This document shows, one piece after another, positions 45,561 to 53,921 of a DNA stretch of 64,000 bases. Source of the stretch: Cladochytrium replicatum (Eukaryota > Chytridiomycota > Chytridiomycetes > Cladochytriales > Cladochytriaceae); the NCBI GenBank assembly GCA_025526935.1, contig JAHLKD010000057.1, positions 248,001 through 312,000 of the forward strand, written 5' to 3'. The notes below the pieces were generated by a model. It ran no database searches and was not told the DNA's origin. It saw only the letters and a list, made by a program, of their open reading frames with translations. Positions within the stretch are counted from its first letter, which is position 1. Each line of letters opens with the position of its first letter. A program made the translations under genes and the position numbers.

Positions 45561-45889
45561 TCAGGAACAAAGAACACCTTTGGATTGACGTAACATGTAA
45601 TATAAGTAATATTACCATTTGTGGTAACAACATAGAAGACACCTGAATACGTGTTTCCGCCTTAATACTTATAACAGACAGGTCTCTCTGCATCCCGCAG
45701 AGTCCTGTTATGTTCATAATCCAAAAGAACTTAGACCAAAGTCTCTAGTAAGTCCATTTCCCCTCAGTGTCAGGAGTATATGAGACTATGCGTCAAGGGG
45801 GCTGCCCACAAGTCTTTGGCTTGTGTCGGAGGCAGCCTTATGCTTTGGTTTAACAAAGGCGCGGTCCATTCTTGTAACGGTTTTGGCTG

Positions 45890-46137
45890 GAACGTAAAGA
45901 ACTAGAAGTGTCTGCATGGACAGAAAGTATAGGTCTCGAGGTCTGTTGTGGATAGAAACTGTCTGACGTTTGTTACACTACTTTTATTGTGTTTTTTTGG
46001 AAAGTGCAGCTATCAAAGTCTGTTGTGATAGAATTTCGTCACAAATCTCTTGTTGTGTCTTCTTCGAAAGTGTCCGCGTGGACAGAGAATTTATCTCCCA
46101 AAGTCTGTTGTAGATAAAAATTGTTCTATTGTGTCTT
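45890..46137. repeat. Older repeat, left part, with degenerate tandem units
   Basis: Three to four degenerate units of about 85-95 bp share TGTCTTCTTSGAAAGTGTC, GTGGACAGA and AAAGTCTGTTGTRGATA. The series is cut by the composite element and continues after it at 52,147. The same text is found in opposite orientation at 61,480-61,767. Confidence 0.7.
46133..46137 (+). repeat. Left target-site duplication GTCTT
   Basis: GTCTT directly precedes the first LTR and recurs at 52147-52151 directly after the last LTR. A 5-bp duplication is the normal footprint of Gypsy integration, and it marks the whole 6-kb composite as one insertion. Confidence 0.9.
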
Positions 46138-46613
46138 TGTTAAAAACTAGCATATCAGACTGTTTGCTAATGGGTTATCCTTTGGGTTGTCTTTTTTCTC
46201 TTTGACCTGAGAGTTTTTTTGTCAATCCCTCTTCATTCTTATTTATGGACTTGTATTTCATGTATTTATATCCATGTTTGGCAGGTCCTGTGTGGAGTGA
46301 TCTTGGCATTTAGTGGGGAATGTGGTGTGGCTTGGTCCTTTGAGTTGATGTGACCAATGTCTTTGACCACAGGTATGCCCACACGCACTGTTCACTTGAA
46401 TATAGGAGTTGATGTGACCAATGTCTTTGACCACAGCATTCCCTGGTTGCCTGACCAGCTTGGGTGTAGTGTACAGCCTGTCGGAGTATTAGGCATATAC
46501 ACACCTGGGAGAACAGGTACTGGGCCAAGAGACGGAACCTGGAGCTGTTGTGCTAGCTACAGTACAGCTAAAGACGCCCTACCGCTGCCAGGAGAAGCCC
46601 TTGGTTTTTAACA
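46138..46613 (+). repeat. 5' LTR (type A) of the composite element
   Basis: Starts TGTTAAAAAC and ends GTTTTTAACA. It contains a direct repeat: GAGTTGATGTGACCAATGTC plus TTTGACCACAG, at 46342 and 46406. Matches the LTR at 51671-52146 base for base as far as read, and the two LTRs of the right-edge element apart from isolated changes. Confidence 0.95.
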
Positions 46614-46615
46614 GG

Positions 46616-46633
46616 TGGTGGTTTCATCCAGGA
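46616..46633 (+). promoter_or_regulatory. Primer-binding site, tRNA-Val-like
   Basis: TGGTGGTTTCATCCAGGA begins two bases after the LTR. Its complement ends in CCA and would pair with a tRNA whose acceptor stem begins GGUUUCA, as in fungal tRNA-Val. The same site recurs after LTR-B (50271) and in the right-edge element (63627-63644, minus). Confidence 0.7.
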
Positions 46634-46761
46634 CCCACCATTTTTGGACCTTTTTGTGCGTTCACTCAGGAACGTATTACCGGCTACACAAACACTTCCC
46701 TGATTACTCAGAATTACGGGCGATCAGTTTCGATTATTTTACGCATTTTTCTGAGCACAAT

Positions 46762-49743
46762 ATGTCGACAACTTCGAGGGTTCAGGATCGCTTGGCGAGG
46801 GCTCATGTTGGACAGCCTTTGGAACCTCGGGAACGATTGCGGCATCTTGCGGAGCGCTTGGGGGAACCTCGCAATGCGTGGAGGAATGCGTTTTTGTTGA
46901 TGTATTCATTGGAGGACGTTGCTGGATTTTTGGCCAGTATTGGATCTGGCCAGATCGCTGTCCCGAATGCACTTGTGGAATTGCTAAACCGTGCGCGTGA
47001 AGAGGGACGCGCTGAATCGGCCGTATCGCTCGAGCAGCTTGAAATCGAGAACGATGCACTTGTGATGCAGTGCTCGGCGCTTGCGGATAACTTGGTTCTG
47101 GCGACGGATCAGCTTGATCCCATTGATGTTCCTGATGTCGAGGACGATGGAGAGAAGCGTTGGACTGATTCCCAGACCCAGACCGATTTTTGGGATGCCG
47201 ATTTATCGAACCATGATGGAATTGGCCAAAACTTGGCAGACCTGCAGCAGGAACTGGCTAGTGCTTGTCGAGAGCTTCGCGTTGCACAGGAGAATGCAGC
47301 GGAAGCACGGCGCAAGGCAGCCAGTGCTGCAGCGGAGCTAGAGACGGCTCGATCGGTGGAGGCAAAGCGAGTTTCAGCTCTGGATGACTTGGAGAAGCAG
47401 TTGAAGGTGTCCCAAGAGCTTGCCAGCCAACTCCGCATCGAGGCCGAACTGGTAGAGGCGGAATTGGCCTCAGTGAAGGCTGCCGGAGCCAGTCTTCGCA
47501 CTCGTTTGGATCGCGCCAACATACCCGACGGCGAAATGGCGCAGCAGAGCGGGCGTGGGAGCGAGGTCTCTTCACAAAACGAAAATGGACCTCCAACGTT
47601 GGCAGATCGATTTTGTGGTCTGTGGCGAGCAGAATGCAGGGCCAACCACAAATTGCGTGAAGCTTTGGATTTATCAATTGCTGAATGTGACAGATTGAAG
47701 AGGGATCGTGATCAGATTCGAGCATTACTTGCAGTGTCATCATCATCTGACGATCAGCACTCCGATATGCAAGAGCTTGGACCAAAGGACTCGGCATCAC
47801 AACAAGCTTCCCCAGTTTTACCATCTGCCCAATTTGTTTTGAAAGATGCAGCTGTACCAACAGTGAAAACACTTGGAACTAGTGATTATCATGGACCTAC
47901 AGCGGATGTTTTCCAGAGCTTTCCAGTTGGCCAATCTTCCCCTCCACAGGGAAACATTGGACTGGAAATTGTTTCAGCACTCCAACAAACTGGGCTTCTC
48001 ACCAAACGATCAGAGAAGTTAGACCAGAATGCTCTAAACAGCATACCTCTTTTTGCTGGGACTTCTTCTTCAGGCCAGGCTGATGATGCCAGCTCAAATG
48101 AGTTAGGGAAGTTTTTCAAAGCAGTGACAAAAGTTGCAATTAGTCAAGCTTGGACAGAACCAATGCAAGCTCAAGCTATGGTGCTACGGTTCAAAGATAA
48201 TTCTGCAGTGTCACGCTGGTGGGACGATCGTGATGAACAGTGGAGGCGTGAGCGTGTTCAGGATTTGGAAAAGCCAGCACAGCGTTATCTAGCAATTATA
48301 GAAAAAAATAATGGAGATTTGAAGCAGTGCAGTGAGCAAGAGCGAGTCTTTGCCACCTCTTGGGAATTTATAGATAATATTCTGTATCATAATGCTGGAG
48401 GTTGGAAGGTATTTGTACCAACTGAGGTTGCCGAAGCAACTATCCTCCAGGATAGACATGAAAGAGGTGGTCATTTTTCTGCTGAAAAAATGTTTGCTGC
48501 ATTAGCTACAGTCTTCTGGTTTCCAAAGATGCTGCATAAGATCAGGAGATGGGTCAAAGGTTGCCAGGTGTGTCAAGATCATGCCCGAGCACCCCCTCAT
48601 TCAACTTTCCTCCGGAATATTGCAGCCATAACTGGTCGTTGGGCTCATTCATCTTTAGACAATGCAGGTCCATTCTGTGGTTGTCATCCATTGATTGGCA
48701 TTCTTGTTGTAGTCTGCTGCTTCTCTTCACGATGTCATCTCTACAAGTGTAACATCAACCCAACATCCGAAGAAGTTGGCAATTTGATATACGAGAGATA
48801 TTATCCACTCCATGGTTTACCAGAGAGATTCACATCAGATAGAGGATCTGCCTTTGTTAGTGGGATGATGCAGACAGTCCTGAAGCGATTGGGAATCGAG
48901 CAGCATTCTAGTACAGCTCATCATCCACAGGCTAATCCATATGCAGAGAGCACAGTGAAATTGGCAGTTGCAGTTCTATCCAAATTAGCTGATGCAGTGT
49001 ACGATGGGGATGACTGTGGGTTAGCATGGGAGCGTTACCTTCCGATGGTTGAGTTCGCAATCAATTCACAAGTTCGAGCCAGTAATGAACCTTTGGGAGT
49101 TACCAGATTTGAACAGGATTTGGGATATAATCCCACTGGTCCAGGAGCCCTTATCGATTCGTCAGAACATCGTGCCCTACGGTCAGCTGATGCAGAAAGA
49201 CTAGTCGATCGATTGAGGGAATTGCAAATCCAGTGCACTACACTTTATTCAGAATATCAGGAGTATTATAAAAGAGCTCAGGACACTAAGAGGCCAATTC
49301 CAATATTCAAAGTTGGAGACGATGTTATGCTCACCACCAAGCATATGAAGTTCTATCAACGGAAACTATCGGAATCTTGGGTTGGTCCATTTGTCGTTGA
49401 GGAAGTGGGCAAGTATGACACCTACCGTCTTGCACTTCCCAAAAAGTTTTCTCGTGTCAATCCTTGGTTTCATGTTTCAATGTTGAAGAAGCATGAACCT
49501 CCTGCTCCCCGGCAGCAAGGTCGAGATAGGCCAGAACCGGAGCTCGAAGAAGATGGTGAATGGTATGAAGTCAAACGAATAGTGGCTCACCGGAAACATC
49601 GCGGGAAACTCCAGTTTCGTGTGCGTTGGTTAGGCTATCCGCCCTCTGATGACTCCTGGGAACCTGCTGACGAACTGGAAGAACATTCAGCTGACACTGT
49701 TGCAGAGTACAAGGAGCGTGCAGGTGTTTTCATTCTTTTTTGA
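46762..49743 (+). CDS. Gag-integrase-chromodomain polyprotein lacking protease and reverse transcriptase
   Basis: Uninterrupted, 993 residues from MSTTSRVQDRLARAHVG. Residues 1-270 include an Ala/Glu-rich coiled coil. A capsid-like block follows (IPLFAGTSSSGQADD, FKAVTKVAISQAWTEPMQA, RWWDDRDEQWRRE). It then runs directly into the integrase lead-in NILYHNAGGWKVFVP and the zinc finger (RHERGGHFS... CQVCQD). The catalytic core shows the DDE order: Asp in SSLDNAGPF, Asp in RFTSDRGSAFVS and Glu in HPQANPYAESTVK. The GPY/F module (ESWVGPFVVEEVGKYDTY) and a chromodomain (RIVAHRKHRGKLQFRVRWLGY, DDSWEPADEL) complete it. No aspartic protease, YxDD reverse transcriptase or RNase H is present, and no stop or shift marks a deletion. 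Replication must rely on enzymes from elsewhere. Confidence 0.92.
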   Translation: MSTTSRVQDRLARAHVGQPLEPRERLRHLAERLGEPRNAWRNAFLLMYSLEDVAGFLASIGSGQIAVPNALVELLNRAREEGRAESAVSLEQLEIENDALVMQCSALADNLVLATDQLDPIDVPDVEDDGEKRWTDSQTQTDFWDADLSNHDGIGQNLADLQQELASACRELRVAQENAAEARRKAASAAAELETARSVEAKRVSALDDLEKQLKVSQELASQLRIEAELVEAELASVKAAGASLRTRLDRANIPDGEMAQQSGRGSEVSSQNENGPPTLADRFCGLWRAECRANHKLREALDLSIAECDRLKRDRDQIRALLAVSSSSDDQHSDMQELGPKDSASQQASPVLPSAQFVLKDAAVPTVKTLGTSDYHGPTADVFQSFPVGQSSPPQGNIGLEIVSALQQTGLLTKRSEKLDQNALNSIPLFAGTSSSGQADDASSNELGKFFKAVTKVAISQAWTEPMQAQAMVLRFKDNSAVSRWWDDRDEQWRRERVQDLEKPAQRYLAIIEKNNGDLKQCSEQERVFATSWEFIDNILYHNAGGWKVFVPTEVAEATILQDRHERGGHFSAEKMFAALATVFWFPKMLHKIRRWVKGCQVCQDHARAPPHSTFLRNIAAITGRWAHSSLDNAGPFCGCHPLIGILVVVCCFSSRCHLYKCNINPTSEEVGNLIYERYYPLHGLPERFTSDRGSAFVSGMMQTVLKRLGIEQHSSTAHHPQANPYAESTVKLAVAVLSKLADAVYDGDDCGLAWERYLPMVEFAINSQVRASNEPLGVTRFEQDLGYNPTGPGALIDSSEHRALRSADAERLVDRLRELQIQCTTLYSEYQEYYKRAQDTKRPIPIFKVGDDVMLTTKHMKFYQRKLSESWVGPFVVEEVGKYDTYRLALPKKFSRVNPWFHVSMLKKHEPPAPRQQGRDRPEPELEEDGEWYEVKRIVAHRKHRGKLQFRVRWLGYPPSDDSWEPADELEEHSADTVAEYKERAGVFILF

Positions 49744-49788
49744 GTTTATCTGATGACATGAGCTTTGGTGACCCAAAAGCTCATCTTC

Positions 49789-49799
49789 GAGGGGGCACC
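49789..49799 (+). promoter_or_regulatory. Polypurine tract before LTR-B
   Basis: GAGGGGGCACC immediately precedes TGTTAAA. The cargo unit has the parallel text TCTTCGAGGCGGCATC before its 3' LTR at 51671, so both units keep the same second-strand priming context. Confidence 0.55.
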
Positions 49800-50268
49800 T
49801 GTTAAATTCTGTGTACCCTTGGAAGGCTTACCCATTGTTTTGTGCAATAGGCTTTTCTCTTGGGCTTGAGAAGTTTTTATGCTATTGCTCGATTTATGTT
49901 TTGGGCAGTCATGCTGTTTATTTTCTTTATTGTAATTGTTGAATATTCTTCTGTGTGGGAATATTTATTGCGGTGTGAGGGTGGCTGGTTCCTTGAGACA
50001 GTGGAACAAACCAAACACTCACACACCACAGGTATAAATAAAGGAGACAGTGGAACAAACCAAACACTCACACACCACAGTCTTCCTGGTTAGCAATCCC
50101 AGCCTTGATTTGTATTAGCCACAGAGTGCTTGTGTGCAACAAGGGAATTTGCTTTATCATCACCCCATATTCAACTGGGCCAAGAGACGGAACCTGGAGC
50201 TGTTGTGCTAGCTAAAGTACAGCTAAACACGCCCTACCGCTGCCAGGAGAAGCCCTTGGTTTTTAACA
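49800..50268 (+). repeat. Internal LTR (type B)
   Basis: Starts TGTTAAATTC and ends GTTTTTAACA, 469 bp. The last 90 or so bases match LTR-A almost exactly (GGGCCAAGAGACGGAACCTG onward), while the first 370 are unrelated. It has its own direct repeat, GAGACAGTGGAACAAACCAA plus ACACTCACACACCACAG, at 49995 and 50044, and a TATAAATAA box at about 50033. Confidence 0.85.
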
Positions 50269-51670
50269 GGTGGTGGTTTCATCCAGGAACTATTACCTTC
50301 TTGTCTCAGTCGGTGTGGACCGACACATGGAACTACAGATACGGAGGATTCTCAGGATCGATTCTCACCTCCTACGCGAACGGGTTTTGCTCCTTATGTA
50401 TCTCGAGCATCCCTGGTGGTTTCAACCTTCTTTTTGCTCTGGGGACTCTGGCACACTTTTTTGAGAGGAATTCCGACAGACCATCGCTTTCCTCGCTTTC
50501 TGATGTTGCTATCTTTGCTCCTGAGCCTTTTGACCAACTTCACTACCTTTGGTCTGCTCCAGAGGTCTTCGATTTTTGATTTCGCCAATTCTTGTCTGAT
50601 CGTCGCGAACAGTACCTCAGAAGAACCGTCTCATCAAGCCGGATTGATTGGTGCCCAGCTCGCGTCATTTGGCGGAGGATTCATGGAGCTACAGCATTTC
50701 GAAGCTTTCAGCTTTGATCCGTCAGTTCTCGCTGGACCACGGCAAGTGCCTATCAAAACCATCGCCTACGCATTGCGAATCGATTCGTGTATTGCTCGCT
50801 CGGTTTCGTTGGCTGCCTGCAGAGTTATGGTGACATGTCCGTATGCATGCATCATGAACTTTGTTTCCTTCAACAACTCCATTGTTTCTTGAGATGGCAC
50901 CTCCATTGCCTGTGGATGCATCGCGCGCAACGCGGATACATGAAGTTTGCGGGACTTTTCTGGGCTTGGAGATTGGGGTCTACTTCACGTTGACGAGTTT
51001 CCATCAAATTCGGGCATGTGGCGCAGCACGTGACGCGTTTTGTTTCCCACGGTTGTCTTCACATAGACATCACCTTGGTTTCTGGACACAGCATACCATG
51101 AAGAGGTTTCCTTTCGATCTGTTACAGACCAACATGTGTCAACGGCTTTTGAAGAAACCACCTGCGCCAGTTGAATCTGGATTTTTTGTGTTATATACCC
51201 CTATCGTAGCTGGTGTTGCTAGTGCACAAGCTTCCACTCTTTTGTCTTTGGGTTTTGTCATGGAGGATCCCTGATTTTTGCATTCATCAGCTTGCACTCT
51301 CAGTTCCTTGACACTTACCATTAGAACGTTGCTAGTTAGTCTCGTTCACCGCTTCTGCACTTGCATTGTTGTTTAGCTTTGCACCTGCGCTTTTGCTTGC
51401 GATTCCACCACACTGGGGTTTCGTATGTTATGGGCCCATTGTGGTCTACCTTGATCTTTGATCTAGAATGCCTGAAATGGTACGAGCAGAGTACTCTATC
51501 CCTTTGGTCCTTTCTAAATTTCGAAGTCAGTCATATTGGATTGGGGGTTGTGTAAGTTTAGTTGTGAACTCCACACACATTCCTTCTGTTTCTCTATCGT
51601 ATGTTTTCTTTTTTGTCTTTTTTGACGAGCGATACACGGTGACCCAGTGTATCGTCTTCGAGGCGGCATC
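50269..51670 (+). mobile_element. Non-coding cargo unit of the composite element
   Basis: Begins with the same primer-binding site as the coding unit (50271-50288) and ends in the purine-rich TCTTCGAGGCGGCATC. It holds only short frames, the longest 158 codons (50416-50892), with no transposon motif. The same 1.4 kb is present at 62,245-63,646 on the opposite strand with about 1% visible differences. It is therefore the interior of a small non-autonomous LTR element. Whether the 158-codon frame is translated cannot be judged, since two recent copies say little about selection. Confidence 0.85.
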
Positions 51671-52146
51671 TGTTAAAAACTAGCATATCAGACTGTTTGC
51701 TAATGGGTTATCCTTTGGGTTGTCTTTTTTCTCTTTGACCTGAGAGTTTTTTTGTCAATCCCTCTTCATTCTTATTTATGGACTTGTATTTCATGTATTT
51801 ATATCCATGTTTGGCAGGTCCTGTGTGGAGTGATCTTGGCATTTAGTGGGGAATGTGGTGTGGCTTGGTCCTTTGAGTTGATGTGACCAATGTCTTTGAC
51901 CACAGGTATGCCCACACGCACTGTTCACTTGAATATAGGAGTTGATGTGACCAATGTCTTTGACCACAGCATTCCCTGGTTGCCTGACCAGCTTGGGTGT
52001 AGTGTACAGCCTGTCGGAGTATTAGGCATATACACACCTGGGAGAACAGGTACTGGGCCAAGAGACGGAACCTGGAGCTGTTGTGCTAGCTACAGTACAG
52101 CTAAAGACGCCCTACCGCTGCCAGGAGAAGCCCTTGGTTTTTAACA
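51671..52146 (+). repeat. 3' LTR (type A) of the composite element
   Basis: Identical to the 5' LTR in every position checked, including both internal direct-repeat copies, and followed by the GTCTT target duplicate. Confidence 0.95.
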
Positions 52147-52380
52147 GTCTTCTTGGAAAGTGTCATGTGGACAGAAATAACAACTCACATAAATGTGACT
52201 TCCTTTTCTCTTTTCTTATGACATTGGGTTTTACACGGGTCTCAAGCTTCACCCAATAAAAGTTTTGCTTCTTGGCCCAAATACCCCTTCCGGATAGGAT
52301 CTGAAAGTTGTTCAATTTGTCAGTGGACCCAAACCCGACCAGGATGACCCTAAAACCCACCAATCCTTACTTTGGCTGGG
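52147..52380. repeat. Older repeat, right part
   Basis: Resumes with GTCTTCTTGGAAAGTGTC and continues through CATTGGGTTTTACACGGGTC and ACCCAATAA to a GACCCAAACCCGACC area. The same order is read on the minus strand from 61,767 to 61,480. From 52,380 to 53,014 no gene is recognised. Confidence 0.7.
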
Positions 52381-53014
52381 GCTGCAGGTAGCTTGCTGTT
52401 CCTATATGCGCCTTTCTTTACCAGTAGAACAAGATCTGAGCCTAAGTTAGGCCAAATGCAAAAATGTCTGATTGAAGCACTATTAAGAAATCAAGAGTGA
52501 TATTTACTCATTGGGAATAGTAGATTGGTAATGAAGCCGTACGTTTATAAAGGTACGCACTATGATTGAACGGCATGTTTGAGTCTCAGGATCGACTCCA
52601 CTCAACCACATAGTAGCGGAGTAAGCTACCCTACTCCAACTATGCCAATTCAGCACAGCATCCTTCAGATAAAATATGGCTTGTCATTCGTGCCACGGCC
52701 GAAGACGAGGAGTGAGTTCCAATATTAATTTTTGCATAGATATGTTAAAAGTCTTGTTTGTGCAGGCAATATCTACCTGTTCAATGTACTAATTTCGGCA
52801 TACAAGTAGTACAAATCTCTTCCTGGAGCCAATTACTACCTGTTCTCCAATGCCTTAAAATACAAGGGACAAGAGAATCTGCGCAATCTCTAAGTAGCAC
52901 TTCCTGAACTTATTGCATCTATTTTAGCTAATTTCCGCAGACTATGCCTGTAAAACCCCAAAATCTGTCACTTGGTGTCATTTAACATCATGGTTCCAAT
53001 TAAACGTAATCATG

Positions 53015-53913
53015 TTAGATAATTCCATCTGCTCTCAATAGTCGCATAATTTTGAATGCTGAGTGTTTGTGATTATGATCAAGAATGGGAAGTCCTAAAA
53101 GCTCTTCATCTGAGGAAAACTTGGAGAAAAGTCGAGCCCATTCGTCCCAAACAGCGATATTCCGGGTAACTTGAGCTGGTTTACACCATGGTTGAATAAC
53201 ATTGACACCCTTTATCGCATTGAGCAAGTAGAATATTAGCTGTTGTGTGGTTTTGCGCGATACTTCGTCGGTAATGTCCTTATGCTCGACCTAAGTGCAG
53301 TCCAAAGTTAACTGCGCAGACTGAACAAGTATTGGGTCTTTACCATCAATATCATTCCTCGGGAAATGGCACCAGTCATGATATATCCGATTCGTATGAA
53401 GTATGATTCCAGTGTGAAAACGGATCCCTGTTTAACCACATCATCAAACCGCGAGAAATAGGGACTAGGTCAGCTCACTTCTAGGCGGGCAGTCTGCCGT
53501 GCTGCCCAGAGATTTTTCATTTTTGATACAAGAAGCTCTAGCTCCTTCCCGCATTCCACTATAACCCCAGATACCACTTGCGGCGACCCACGAGTTTCTT
53601 CAGTTTCCTCTAGCACCATGCAAACAATTCTTCCCTCCACATCGGAGTTGCTGAGCTGATACATAACTCTCCGTGAACCATCGCTCCATATGTCTACAGG
53701 TTGCTGCGGGCCGGCGGAGCGGACTTGGTGCAATACCCGACAAGATATTTGCCAGGGACGAATCTGCCTGGCGTTAAGCACATTCACAAGACGCTCGGTC
53801 AAAAAATTTGATGTAGTGTGCGATACATCGCGAAGGTATATTGCGCTAACAGATGGAGATAATCGTTCAATACCAGCAACGAAATGTAGGTAAACAAACC
53901 TGCCAACACCCAT
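53015..53913 (-). CDS. MED20: Mediator subunit 20 (Med20)
   Basis: Exons 53913-53479, 53428-53344 and 53290-53015. The start GVGRFVYLHFVAGIERL and the strand pattern WQISCRVLHQV, RRVMYQ-LSNSDVEG, ECGKELELLVSKMKNLWAA match Med20, which also usually begins Met-Gly-Val. The conserved centre reads ARLEGSVFTLESYF then IRIGYIMTGAISRGMILM, but joining these two halves needs a one-base shift in a run of three A's (plus strand) near 53399-53402. A C-terminal extension follows (SRKTTQQLIFYLLNAIKG, WDEWARLFSKFSSDEELLG). Med20 sits in the Mediator head with Med18. Its start codon lies 8 bp from that of MOCS1 on the other strand. The assignment is by pattern, so moderately sure. Confidence 0.7.
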
Positions 53914-53921
53914 CCAAGCGA

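Larger units (their letters stand above)
46138..52146 (+). mobile_element. Composite Gypsy-type LTR element with three LTRs
   Basis: Outer LTRs at 46138-46613 and 51671-52146 (476 bp each, TGTTAAAAAC...GTTTTTAACA) look identical, which implies recent insertion. Order: LTR-A, primer site, gag-integrase-chromodomain ORF, purine tract, a different LTR (LTR-B, 49800-50268), a second primer site, non-coding cargo, purine tract, LTR-A. The single 5-bp duplication GTCTT flanks only the outside. So one integration event carried two joined genomes: a coding one ending in LTR-B and a non-coding one starting after LTR-B. A stand-alone copy of the second unit lies at 61,768 to the window end. Likely origins are template switching between co-packaged RNAs or recombination between tandem elements. 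Confidence 0.9.

Noticed and set aside
46342-46440. Regular direct repeats in the LTR that might suggest a CRISPR-like array
   Set aside because: Only two copies, inside a eukaryotic LTR; they are better seen as promoter repeats.
50416-50892. 158-codon frame kept in both copies of the cargo element
   Set aside because: Both copies are too recent to show selection, and the frame has no transposon or enzyme motif.
52520-52605. tRNA-like stretch with GGATCGACTCC resembling a B box and a GAGTC/GACTC stem
   Set aside because: The loop has eight bases, no matching acceptor stem or anticodon arm could be built. At best a decayed tRNA or SINE.
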